21,270 nucleotides of DNA from NCBI GenBank assembly GCA_964539135.1, contig CAZIFG010000022.1, positions 1 to 21,270 on the forward strand, in the 5' to 3' direction. The position numbers and the translations under genes are program-made. Positions 9,100 to 17,854 of this stretch are shown piece by piece (positions within the stretch are counted from its first letter, which is position 1; each line of letters starts with the position of its first letter). The stretch comes from CAZIFG01 sp964539135. GTDB lineage: Bacteria; Margulisbacteria; Marinamargulisbacteria; GCA-2716485; CAZIFG01. Below the pieces are notes generated by a model that had not been told where the DNA came from, did no database searches, and saw nothing but the letters and a program-made list of their open reading frames with translations.

Positions 9100-12031
9100 C
9101 TGAGCCTCCCATTCTGCCTCTTTTCCTTCCCGATGATAGATCTCCTGGGTCCGATGCCTGATCTTCATCATCAGAATCCCCTGTTTCAACGATAGAAAAG
9201 GAACAATGTGGCCGTATTTTTTCTTGACTGATTGGGTCTAACACCTTCAAAAATGCCGTCATGTCTTTAACCTGAGATACCAGTGCCTTTAAGCTAGCAG
9301 CGTCTTCTTTTTCTACTAAAAATTCAAGCGAACGCATGGATTTTTGACTTAGTGTTTCCAAAAAAATGATGGGATCCTCTATCCTGAGGATGTTCATTCT
9401 TTCATCTAAGCATTTACATCTTAAACAAAGCTGTTTTGCATGATAGGGATTATGCATAATCAGCGCCCTCCAGACACTCCCCCCCCCCGCTGTGCGTAAT
9501 GCTAACACACCTAATCGTTCGAAGTCGGGATTGTCCCCTAACCACTGAAGCAGTAAGGCGCTTTTATATCTCGCCATATCATGTGCCAGCGTTGTCTGTT
9601 CCGGGGTACTTGTCCTTGTTTGCAACAGTGTTAAGTGTTCAGACGGGGTGAACGGCTTCATCATCTCTTCAAAAACACGCCCATTAAGCCGCATTACATC
9701 CTGGAGTGCATCTATGTCGCGTTGGATATAGATGAGGCCTTTCGCTTTCACGTCCTCTTTTATAATCTTCCACGCGTATATGGCTAGCGCCTTAATATTA
9801 AATTCTATGATCCTATTGTACTCAATCAGACTCTTTTCTTTTACAAGGTCCAAACTCATGGCTATAAACTCGATATTCTTCCGTGCAGCTGCTAAGCTTA
9901 AAGGCGACATAGTGCCACCCGTATAACTCTCAAGAATCGCCCCTTCTTTTATCAGTTTTTCGAGAATAGCCAATAATTGTGGTTGTTCTGCTACATGTCC
10001 TAAAACTGTCCGGCCTCTATAATCACCCTTATTCAGATACTCCTTATATGCCTCCTCCGTTGGCGCACTTTTTTTAAGATGCGCCATTAGGACTTCTGCC
10101 ATCTCTGTTGTCTTTACTCTCATCAGGACTGTCCCCCACCCCGCTGGACGATATGTAGCGAGATATTTCCACTGAACTGCTTCTGGTAGTGCTGACACGA
10201 GATACGCCATCATAAGGGCGCTACTTGATTCTGTTATAAAAGCAATTGCATAAGGTTGATCACGTATCATCTGATACATCGTCGCCTCATTTCCCCCTAA
10301 GGCCTTTAAAATCTCCACAGATCCGCCTAAAACAGCCTGATCTAATAGATATACATACGACTTTCTTGGGATATCTTCCATCTTTAGCATTAAAATAGTT
10401 AATGCAGTTTTAAACAGGGCCTCATTCCCTGAATGCACAAGACTAGGCCAAAGCCCCATCTCTTCCCCCATGTCTTTCATGCTTTTATCTAACTGAATCA
10501 ACACTTCCGAAACAGATGAAATCGTCTCCGTACGGCTTAAGTAGTTTTGCCATACGGAATCTGGTAATTTGAATATTTTACTCAGTACCTTTTTTGCTAT
10601 TGCTTTTTTTTTCTCTCGCGTCCACGAAAGCCTGCTTAATAGCGGAGACAGCCTACTAATAGATAGATCGTACGTGGATTCATTTTTTAATATTTGTGAT
10701 AGAAAATCTCCTGCGTTTAATACATGGTCCATAATCGCCGTCTTATTTCGATCTATTTCTGACTTAAAGCCTGTTATATACGGATCTTTTAAGGATTCAG
10801 GCACTCCCTCCTTTGTTAGGCTTAAAATGAAGGAAATAACATAGTTTACGGCATGAACATCTGTGCTTTCTTTAATTCTATTTTTGGCTAAAGCATGAGA
10901 TATTCTGTCTTTTAAGTACTCATATTGCTGTTTACTGAGTAAGGCCTCCTCTGATTTGTCCCCTTTAGCCTTGTCTATAACCAGGCAGATTTCGCTCTTT
11001 AAGGAAAGTAATTGAAAATTCAAACCCACACAACAAACCCCCTCTAATTCTTCTTTTTTTGTCTTAAAAAAATCAGCTAAATCTGTTTTGTTTTTTGCGC
11101 TTAAATCTTTCTCTTGATTTAAATATTGAACACATTCTCCTATACGCCTTTCAGCCAGCCTCCAGTGGTTCTTTTGCCTCAAGTTTCCGTCATCTCTTCT
11201 CATTAGCCTTACAAGGTTTCTGAGTTCAGTTTGAAAGGCAGTGTCTGCTTTTGTTATTTCTGCGTCTAATGCCTTGCCTTCTGGCCCGTCTGCTATAAAC
11301 GCCAAAAATAGCGATGGGTTCACTATTGATTCACTGGCAAATGCAATCATCTGTAAATATTTCTCAGGTAGGCTTCCCTCTATAGTCCCCCCCTCCGCAG
11401 CTAAAATTATGCTTAACATCATCTGACTTTCAGCTGAAAAATCTGCTGAAGTGGGTAAGTTCCCTCGGTATAGGTTACCCACTTCAGCATAGACTAGTTT
11501 ATGAAGTGCTTCTTTTATTTGCCTTTCTACTATTCTTTGTCGTATTGAGCTGCCTTTCGCCTGTATTTGCGTGATATCAAAGGCAGGCCAAAACAGCTGC
11601 CCCACTTTATTTACCCACGCTAACTTTTCTAAACCTAAGCTTAGGTCTATTTTAGCGATTTGAGCTGCTGCCTCCTCTTTTTTAAGCTGCCTTTCCGCAA
11701 GTGCTGCAAGCCCCAAATAAATACTCTCCTGAGTCGCCACAATGAAGTCTGATTTCCCCATCATTGTTGTATCCTTAATATTGATATTGAATTGCGTTGA
11801 AAAGTTCTGAATGGTTTGATGCCCTAAATCTATAAGCGCCATATCTGAAACGCGGGCCAACGCATCATTCATTTCATTTAGAATCGCATTTAAACGGGGA
11901 GGTTCTGTTTCGAACAGTCCACCTTTGCGCTCCGATATCAGTTCCCCCATGTTCCTCAAAATTCCCTCCCACCTGGCTTTACTGCACCAACTTGCTTGAG
12001 AAATGGCGGCTATTTTGAATTTTAATTTCAT
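9092..12031 (-). CDS. Paralog D: giant ankyrin/solenoid protein with a G10 tract
   Basis: 979 residues. It begins MKLKFKIAAISQAS, nearly the same as A, and stays alignable with A through most of its length: IDLGHQTIQNF, GLAALAERQ, KVGQLFWPAF, GPEGKALDAEI, AERRIGECVQYLN, CVGLNFQLLSL, VHAVNYVI. An ankyrin-like centre (TVLGHVAEQPQLLAILEKL, PLSLAAARKNIEFIA) leads to the C-terminal helical repeats (LAHDMARYKSALLLQWL, DERMNILRIED). It stops earlier than A and ends in an acidic stretch (GDSDDEDQASD) and GRKRGRMGGSDE. Near the C-terminus the coding strand has ten G in a row, encoding A-GGG, which could slip. Start ATG overlaps E's TGA (ATGA). Function unknown; host-directed role inferred. Confidence 0.85.
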   Translation of the reverse strand: MKLKFKIAAISQASWCSKARWEGILRNMGELISERKGGLFETEPPRLNAILNEMNDALARVSDMALIDLGHQTIQNFSTQFNINIKDTTMMGKSDFIVATQESIYLGLAALAERQLKKEEAAAQIAKIDLSLGLEKLAWVNKVGQLFWPAFDITQIQAKGSSIRQRIVERQIKEALHKLVYAEVGNLYRGNLPTSADFSAESQMMLSIILAAEGGTIEGSLPEKYLQMIAFASESIVNPSLFLAFIADGPEGKALDAEITKADTAFQTELRNLVRLMRRDDGNLRQKNHWRLAERRIGECVQYLNQEKDLSAKNKTDLADFFKTKKEELEGVCCVGLNFQLLSLKSEICLVIDKAKGDKSEEALLSKQQYEYLKDRISHALAKNRIKESTDVHAVNYVISFILSLTKEGVPESLKDPYITGFKSEIDRNKTAIMDHVLNAGDFLSQILKNESTYDLSISRLSPLLSRLSWTREKKKAIAKKVLSKIFKLPDSVWQNYLSRTETISSVSEVLIQLDKSMKDMGEEMGLWPSLVHSGNEALFKTALTILMLKMEDIPRKSYVYLLDQAVLGGSVEILKALGGNEATMYQMIRDQPYAIAFITESSSALMMAYLVSALPEAVQWKYLATYRPAGWGTVLMRVKTTEMAEVLMAHLKKSAPTEEAYKEYLNKGDYRGRTVLGHVAEQPQLLAILEKLIKEGAILESYTGGTMSPLSLAAARKNIEFIAMSLDLVKEKSLIEYNRIIEFNIKALAIYAWKIIKEDVKAKGLIYIQRDIDALQDVMRLNGRVFEEMMKPFTPSEHLTLLQTRTSTPEQTTLAHDMARYKSALLLQWLGDNPDFERLGVLALRTAGGGSVWRALIMHNPYHAKQLCLRCKCLDERMNILRIEDPIIFLETLSQKSMRSLEFLVEKEDAASLKALVSQVKDMTAFLKVLDPISQEKIRPHCSFSIVETGDSDDEDQASDPGDLSSGRKRGRMGGSDE
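9105..9110 (-). promoter_or_regulatory. Shine-Dalgarno GGGAGG that fixes the start of paralog C
   Basis: GGGAGG reads at 9110-9105 on the minus strand, 5 bases before ATG at 9099, inside the last codons of D. It is a much better initiation context than the TTG at 9189, and the resulting N-terminus matches the family motif. Confidence 0.7.
9479..9488 (-). repeat. Homopolymeric G10 tract inside paralog D
   Basis: Ten C on the plus strand give ten G on the coding strand, read GCG GGG GGG GGG AGT. The matching place in A has no such run. Tracts of this length are known to slip in replication, and a one-base change would end D early and remove its basic tail and the overlap that couples C. Confidence 0.8.
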
Positions 12032-13464
12032 CGCTCTATTCGTTGTCTTTTAGTATGTGGTGTCGAATCACCCCTCTCGTCTTCTGGATTTGCACCTGCC
12101 TCTAAAAGAAGCCTGGTTATTGCAGTATTATTTAGTTCCATCGATAGATCCAATGCTGATTTTTTGTTGTTATTGACACTATTTATGTATAGCAGTCTCT
12201 TTTCTGTCGTATTTTGATGTAGTTTGTCTAAAATGACCCTAACCATGTCTGCATTGCCCCTCTTCACTGCAAATCTCAGTATATTGTCTCCGTTTTTATC
12301 CACTATGTTTAAAATCCACATCTTTTTATTATGTATAAAGGCTAAACACTCCGTTAATAGGCCTAAAGATCCCGACTGTATGGCTAGAAACAACATCTGT
12401 TTAGATGTGAGTTCAGGTTCGATATCTGTATAACTCAAACCCAATTTGCTGATAATAGAAGATTTTCCGCCTAAAATGGCCTCATCCAGCAAACTTATTC
12501 CATCTTTATCTCGATTCAGCATAAGCGCTTTCTCTGGAAGTGGAATATGGTCATGAATTCCCTGAAAAAAATCAGCCTTTCCAGAACGTGCTGCTGCTCC
12601 TAATAAGCCATACTTAAACCCCTGTTTTTTCATGTTTTCATGAAACTCAACAAGGCTTTCTTTCGTGCCACCGAGTATGTAAAGTGCCTCTTGAAGCGGA
12701 CAAGTAGCCACCTTATTGATAAAATCTAACCCCTTTTGATAGCGTCTTTCTTTGCTTGTATCTTGATACACATATTCCTGTGTTATTAATAAGGCTATAA
12801 CTCCCTTTATAGATCCCATTGAGTTGTATCCTGCTGCCAGAATAAATGATAGATTGATAAGTGCGTCCCCGATTAAGTTTTTTTTATCTTCTATTTTGTC
12901 TCCATAGACTGGCTTTTTTTTAGGGTCGGGCAATTCTATGCCTTGAGCCTTTAATCCCACGTAAATGGCGTACTCAATATGGGCTTTATCTTTTTCAAAG
13001 TCTGATGGTATACCTACCACCTTTACTAAAAGTTGCGCACTTATATTCTGCAAGATCGTGTATATATAAGAGCCTTCTTTCTCGACCCTTATCCACGACT
13101 CCTTTCTTAATGTCAGATCCATTGCATTTATGATTGCCTCTAGAAGTTTCCACTTCATCACTCTTGTGCTTTTTGTAAGCACATTTAATATGGATTGTGA
13201 CAATTCATTGAAATTTTTTAGCTCTAAAAGCTCCGGGAGTGCCTCCAATGATGTGGTTCTAAAATTACCGGCATCTATCCAGACCTTCTGTAAAAAAACA
13301 CCCGTATCTTCACTGACCTTATGCCTCATTTCCATTAAAAATTGGACGGCTGCCTGATTTATCTCGTCAGGCCTTACCCTGAGCTCCTGATCTAGCCCTA
13401 ATATTGTCCAATCTAAGTCATTAAGCTCTTCTAAAGATTGCCGCACTGCTGCTATTTTTCTCAT
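12028..13464 (-). CDS. Paralog E: ankyrin protein, first gene of the operon
   Basis: 478 residues, starting MRKIAAVRQS behind an AAGGATAA ribosome site. The N-terminal 290 residues are helical and only distantly like the others; a degenerate copy of the VH-LNY block is visible (AHIEYAIYVGLKAQ). From about 295 the family centre is clear (FKYGLLGAAARSGKADFF, GISLLDEAILGGKSSI), followed by the most canonical ankyrin repeats of the operon: NGDNILRFAVKRGNADMV and KSALDLSMELNNTAITRLL ending EAGANPE. It lacks the C-terminal E-E-K repeats of its neighbours and ends TPHTKRQRIER. Its TGA forms ATGA with D. Because B, C and E share AAAAGACAA in the DNA coding for K-R-Q, their 3' ends look duplicated from one source. 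Function unknown. Confidence 0.85.
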   Translation of the reverse strand: MRKIAAVRQSLEELNDLDWTILGLDQELRVRPDEINQAAVQFLMEMRHKVSEDTGVFLQKVWIDAGNFRTTSLEALPELLELKNFNELSQSILNVLTKSTRVMKWKLLEAIINAMDLTLRKESWIRVEKEGSYIYTILQNISAQLLVKVVGIPSDFEKDKAHIEYAIYVGLKAQGIELPDPKKKPVYGDKIEDKKNLIGDALINLSFILAAGYNSMGSIKGVIALLITQEYVYQDTSKERRYQKGLDFINKVATCPLQEALYILGGTKESLVEFHENMKKQGFKYGLLGAAARSGKADFFQGIHDHIPLPEKALMLNRDKDGISLLDEAILGGKSSIISKLGLSYTDIEPELTSKQMLFLAIQSGSLGLLTECLAFIHNKKMWILNIVDKNGDNILRFAVKRGNADMVRVILDKLHQNTTEKRLLYINSVNNNKKSALDLSMELNNTAITRLLLEAGANPEDERGDSTPHTKRQRIER

Positions 13465-13507
13465 CTTTATCCTTTTTTTATAGCTCTATTATGTGAATAT
13501 ATATTTT

Positions 13508-13536
13508 TTGAACCCTTATTTTATCTTATTTTATAT
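13508..13536 (+). promoter_or_regulatory. Possible promoter of the FAD oxidoreductase pseudogene
   Basis: TTGAAC (13508-13513) and TTATAT (13531-13536) are 17 bases apart and lie about 50 bases before the start codon. The region is so AT-rich that chance matches are likely. The same 121-base spacer must also hold the promoter of the divergent E-D-C-B-A operon, for which I see no convincing boxes. Confidence 0.3.
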
Positions 13537-13585
13537 TTTTTTACATCCTATTATTTTTTAAGCATATTGCAGCATGCTCAGGCTC

Positions 13586-14619
13586 ATGACACGCCATGTT
13601 GACTATCTTGTGGTGGGCCAGGGTTTAGCTGGGTCCCTACTTGCACATAAACTCATGCGCTTAAACGCCAGCGTTTGTGTCGTTGATAATTATCGTGCCC
13701 ACTCGGCCTCTATTGTTGCTGCTGGGCTCATGGATTATATTTCGGGCAAACGATTGACGCTCACCTGGCAAGCAGATGTCTTTATTCCCTCGGCTTGCGA
13801 TACCTACAGATCTCTTGAATCTGAGTGGCAGGCTTCTTTTTTAATTGAAAAACCAGCTTACCGCCTCTTTGAATCGGATGAAACAGCCCGTATTTTTCAA
13901 AAAAAGGCCGCCTTACCAGAATTTTTGCCCTACTATGGGGCTGAGCTTCAAACACTTCCAGGACTCTCGCTGCCTTTTGGTGGTATGAACATGACAGGCT
14001 GTGTGGCGCTGAATCCTACCTCTTTTTTAAACGCGTTTAAACAGCAGTATTCCAATATATGTCACGATACGGCGCTTTCCGAACATGATTTAAACCTCCA
14101 TGAACATGGTGGGGTTTGGCAGGATATTCAGTTTAAAAAGATCATTTATTGCACGGGATCTGAGACGCGCTTTTCTCGCTTTTTTCAGATCTGCCCTACA
14201 GAATGGCAAAAGGTGAAACACTGCCCCTCTCTATTCCGGATCTAGACTCAGAGGCCATTTATCATTTTGGAAAATGGCTGGTCCCTATTGGCAATGGCTG
14301 TTTCCGGTTTGGTGCGACATACGAATGGGATGACCTGGCGTCTCATCCCACTAAAAAAGGACAGGCATTGCTTTTGGAAACGCTGAATCGTTTTTTGACG
14401 GTGCCTTACACGATTCTAGATCATCAGGCCGCCGTACGATGCTTGGTTCCCGACCTTAAGCCACTTATTGGGATACACCCTCAATTTTCTCAGGTTGGCC
14501 TTTTCAGTGGCTTTGGTTCTAGAGGCGTCATGATGTGCCCTTATTTTGAGAGGCAGTTTGCGCAAACATTGGTGCATAACACCCCCCTTCATTTGGACAC
14601 TTCTCTCCGTCGTTTTTGA
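13586..14619 (+). pseudogene. FAD-dependent oxidoreductase (DAO family), frameshifted
   Basis: The first frame begins with a Rossmann FAD site, VDYLVVGQGLAGSLLAHKL, and continues with AAGLMDYISGKRL, a block typical of the DAO-family proteins related to glycine oxidase and the C-domain of MnmC. It ends at 14245 in an unrelated tail. The second frame, open across 14203-14619, carries the rest: KGETLPL, GCFRFGATYEWDD, AAVRCLVPDLKPLIG and GLFSGFGSRGVMMCP. Adding one A to the AAAA at 14208-14211 restores W-Q-K-G-E-T-L and a protein of about 345 residues, the normal family size. ATG at 13586 (preceded by AGG) is preferred to 13574. The gene converges with F, 10 bases from its end. A sequencing error at the homopolymer is the main alternative to a true pseudogene. 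Substrate unknown. Confidence 0.75.
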
Positions 14620-14629
14620 GTCCTACGCT

Positions 14630-17600
14630 TTACTCTTCTTTGGTTTCAGATTCTTTGCTTTCCACTAGGGCTAAAATTTCCGGTAATTGTGTTGGAATTT
14701 TTTCAGACATCCACGCCTCGAATGTGTCACTATATTTATCTTTTATCCTTAAAATTTGGCGTCTTTCTTCACATGTTTTACAGCCCAATAGAATTGCTTT
14801 TAATTGATCCAAGTTTAATACTAAATGCGCAGCTACTGTAAAAGGTCCTTTTAAACTTAAAATCTGGATCTTTTCTTCAAAGGTGCAGCTATCTAAAATG
14901 TCTTTCAACAGAAAACCATGTCTTCTCTCCGCCAAGTTATGCGCAATTGTCTTCCGCTCGGACCTCTCTTTTTCACTCAAAAAAGCAAATTTCTCCTCAA
15001 AGGTGCAGATTAAAAGCATTTCTTTAAATCCAGTCTCATCTCCAGAAAAATCCTGTAGCAGTCGCCTTTTATCGGATAAATCTAATGTGAGTATAAAATC
15101 TTTGAGTTTCATTCTATCTGAAAGCGATATGACTTTCAGCATGGAATCGATAATAAATTGGTTATAGAGGACGATGTTTTTTTTCACCAGCGCCCATTTT
15201 TCTTCTAGCGTAAAGGTTTCAATTATAGCATTAAATATATCTAGGTTTTCTGCTATTAAAAAATCACCTAAACTGCGCCTATAATCATCCCTTATGCTTA
15301 AGATATTTGTTTTGAGATCAGGATCTGTTATATGTCTCATAAGTTTCACAAACGCCTGTGGTGCATGACTGCCCAAAATATGTGCAATCGAATAGAATGG
15401 ATCATCCGCGTTATTGTTTAACATAGGTAGAATATCTGCTTGATCCCCACCTATCAGTACATCTACACATACATCGCCTTGATATTCGGCTAGAAAGTGT
15501 AAATTGTCATGGAACGAGCCTATTAACTCATGTGTCTTTAAAGCCGAGATACTTTGGAGAATAAAACCTACATCTTTATTAAGCGCTGCGATTCGAATAA
15601 AATCTAAAGAACACTCTTCCTCCAAAGTTCTTGGCATACAATAATTGGGATCTGCGCCACTTGCCAACAGACTGCCTACACTCTCGCCTTGCCCATGCAC
15701 AGCCGACAGTATCAGCGCTGTTTGGTCATACACATTAAAATCGTTTACATGATCGACAAGCGCATCTTCTGAACCTGAATCCCTTATGTACCGTATCATC
15801 GTGTTCACCATAACTGTGTTTTTACTCATTATGGCTCGCATTAATGGCGTATGGCCTGTTGTATCTGCTTGAGTTAAATAGGTCCATTCTTCACCTGCAG
15901 GTATATCTGAAACAATGAGATTCAGCATCTCAAGACTGCCCGATTCAGATGCCATCCCCACTAGATTGGGTAAGGTTCTGGGCATATAGGCTTGCATTTC
16001 TGCAAATACCTCACCTTCTGACAGACCAAACGATTCCAAAATACCAACAGATCCACCCAAGACGGCATAATCTAACAAACTCATACCCACACTGTCTTTT
16101 TTCAAGAGATTGGGTTGCCCCTTACTCCAAAATAGCGATTTCAATGCCATAAATTTATCTGTATTTCCAGCTCGTGCAAGCTCGCCTAATAGGCCATGAC
16201 TCAGCCCTTTTCTTTTAAGAAGCTCATCTAAGCGGGTTAAAGCAATATTACTTTCCCCTAGAAACTGCCCCAATAAGCGTTCGTCTAGATCTAGCAGTTC
16301 TTTCACGATACCTTGTAGCTGTTCAAGAGTTAGATCTGGTTGTCCGGAAGCGGACATATACCCTGTTTGAAGGCACTGATCTAGTCCGACTGAAAATCGA
16401 TCTGTTTCTGCTGACACCATCTGTGTAATGGCATCATCTGGTCGTAAAATTGTGGCTACAATTTGAGATTTATACCGATCCATTCGTTCTTGTTCAGCCA
16501 ATATATAGACATCACCCAATGCAGCTGGAACCGCTTCACCTAAGTGATCTAACACTAATTTTGCGGCATAATTTAAATGGTGAACATCTCCGACCCACGT
16601 TTCATGAACACCATTAATCTGTAATGCGATTCGCATACGATTGATCACCCAATCCACAAATTTTGCGTTTAATACGTCTTTTTTGGTCTGCTTGGGTAGC
16701 GATTCACGTTCTAAAATGAGACTTATTTCTGTTTTAAAAAAGATCAACTGTAAGTCATAGCCTACGGAACATTCAAACTCAAGCGCTCTTATGTTTTCGC
16801 TGATATAACGGCAGATATTGTCTGCCTCAAGTGCTGTCCACGTGGATTTACCGCTTAATTGTTCAACTGCCTCACCCACACGTTTTTGTGCGGACTGAAA
16901 TCGCACTTTTTCTACATCGCCTGAACTCTCTTCTCTCTCCATTAATCGTGATACAAATGTAACTAAGGCCGCTTTAACGGCACCATTTGATATCCTAGTT
17001 TCAATTTTAGACACTAAAGTTGCGCCTGTATCACCGGTTGGAATAAGCGCAAGAAATAAATGGGGACTGAGCTTAATTCCTAAGGTGTGTGTCACAATCT
17101 GCATATATTGTGCCACCACTTCGTGTTCTGGGGCCGCCATTATATGAGACAGCATGTTTAGAATTGTTTTTGAGTCTGGGCTGAAATCGGTTGGCTGTGG
17201 ATAAAATGCGGGTAAAATAAGTTCGTCTGTATGCAAGCCCATCGCGGCTTGTCCAAGCGTCACAATAAAAGCATCCATCTCGATTTGGCGTGCATGACTC
17301 ATCTCTTTTTTGAGTGCCTCTAGATTGAGCCCCGGGTAAAAAATCGACAACTGCGCATCTACGGTTCCCGTTTCGTCTGGATCTTGCCGCGCTGCATCTA
17401 CAGCAGCTAAAGCCGCTCGCTTTGAGGGATCGGTTAACGCTCGGCTGGTATCTTTCAGGACCAAACAATGAATCCCTAATTGCGCTGCTGTTTCGATACC
17501 TTCTAAACACAGTTGTTTATGCGCCACATGTGGCATATGCATCCCGTCATAAAATGCCCGTATCTTGTCTGAGTTTGGGTCTATTAACTTAAATAGATCC

Positions 17601-17767
17601 TTCGCTTTACAGCATTCACAGAGCCTTCTTAGTTTAAGAATATCCTTTGATAACAGTTTTTTTTTTGATTTAAGTGTATCATTTATTTGTGTTAGAAGGG
17701 TCAAAAATAATCTAAAAGTAATGTCTCTATCGCCTTGAATAGCTATTATTTTTTTAAATTCTCCCAT
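14630..17767 (-). CDS. Paralog F: giant ankyrin/solenoid protein outside the operon
   Basis: 1045 residues when started at ATG 17767, which has a GGGGTGG ribosome site about 6 bases upstream and gives the family start GEFKKIIAI; a GTG at 17782 in frame is less likely. The N-domain is the most diverged but keeps the A/D blocks: LFLALIPTGDTG, KRVGEAVEQL, CSVGYDLQLIFF, DVHHLNYA. The centre has clear ankyrin repeats (SLLDYAVLGGSVGIL, HTPLMRAIMSKNTVMV, LLASGADPNY). The C-terminal third shows the E-E-K repeat best: CTFEEKFAFLSEKE, CTFEEKIQILSLKG and CEERRQILRIKD, 36-40 residues apart. Unlike the operon members it ends in acidic SKESETKEE without a basic tail. An A10 run encodes S-KKK near residue 35. 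It stands alone, divergent from hemF. Function unknown. Confidence 0.85.
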   Translation of the reverse strand: MGEFKKIIAIQGDRDITFRLFLTLLTQINDTLKSKKKLLSKDILKLRRLCECCKAKDLFKLIDPNSDKIRAFYDGMHMPHVAHKQLCLEGIETAAQLGIHCLVLKDTSRALTDPSKRAALAAVDAARQDPDETGTVDAQLSIFYPGLNLEALKKEMSHARQIEMDAFIVTLGQAAMGLHTDELILPAFYPQPTDFSPDSKTILNMLSHIMAAPEHEVVAQYMQIVTHTLGIKLSPHLFLALIPTGDTGATLVSKIETRISNGAVKAALVTFVSRLMEREESSGDVEKVRFQSAQKRVGEAVEQLSGKSTWTALEADNICRYISENIRALEFECSVGYDLQLIFFKTEISLILERESLPKQTKKDVLNAKFVDWVINRMRIALQINGVHETWVGDVHHLNYAAKLVLDHLGEAVPAALGDVYILAEQERMDRYKSQIVATILRPDDAITQMVSAETDRFSVGLDQCLQTGYMSASGQPDLTLEQLQGIVKELLDLDERLLGQFLGESNIALTRLDELLKRKGLSHGLLGELARAGNTDKFMALKSLFWSKGQPNLLKKDSVGMSLLDYAVLGGSVGILESFGLSEGEVFAEMQAYMPRTLPNLVGMASESGSLEMLNLIVSDIPAGEEWTYLTQADTTGHTPLMRAIMSKNTVMVNTMIRYIRDSGSEDALVDHVNDFNVYDQTALILSAVHGQGESVGSLLASGADPNYCMPRTLEEECSLDFIRIAALNKDVGFILQSISALKTHELIGSFHDNLHFLAEYQGDVCVDVLIGGDQADILPMLNNNADDPFYSIAHILGSHAPQAFVKLMRHITDPDLKTNILSIRDDYRRSLGDFLIAENLDIFNAIIETFTLEEKWALVKKNIVLYNQFIIDSMLKVISLSDRMKLKDFILTLDLSDKRRLLQDFSGDETGFKEMLLICTFEEKFAFLSEKERSERKTIAHNLAERRHGFLLKDILDSCTFEEKIQILSLKGPFTVAAHLVLNLDQLKAILLGCKTCEERRQILRIKDKYSDTFEAWMSEKIPTQLPEILALVESKESETKEE
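17657..17666 (-). repeat. Homopolymeric A10 tract near the start of paralog F
   Basis: Ten T on the plus strand give TCA AAA AAA AAA CTG on the coding strand, at about codon 35 of F. It may cause transcriptional or replicative slippage, although A runs are expected by chance more often than G runs in AT-rich DNA. Confidence 0.6.
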
Positions 17768-17854
17768 CCAATACCACCCCACGCTCTAATTTTTTATATA
17801 TAGATTTCACTATTTTTTATATTTATAAACATTATTTTTATTTTCTTACGTACA

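Noticed and set aside
9100..9189. TTG start at 9189 for paralog C
   Set aside because: It would overlap D by about 98 bases, gives a non-family N-terminus, and the ATG at 9099 has a strong ribosome site and the K-I-V-A motif.
13465..13585. Clear promoter for the E-D-C-B-A operon
   Set aside because: The spacer is almost pure A/T on the relevant strand and many weak boxes exist; none has a credible -35 and -10 pair, so none is reported.
14203..14245. Programmed frameshift in the FAD oxidoreductase gene
   Set aside because: The site has only four A, no heptameric slippery sequence and no obvious stimulating structure; family members are not known to use frameshifting.
17073..17510. Separate 145-residue minus-strand gene
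   Set aside because: It lies wholly inside paralog F in another frame and has no recognisable content; the sequence is explained by F.
17768..17782. GTG start at 17782 for paralog F
   Set aside because: The GGGGTGG that looks like the ribosome site would then be inside the gene; ATG 17767 places the family motif properly.
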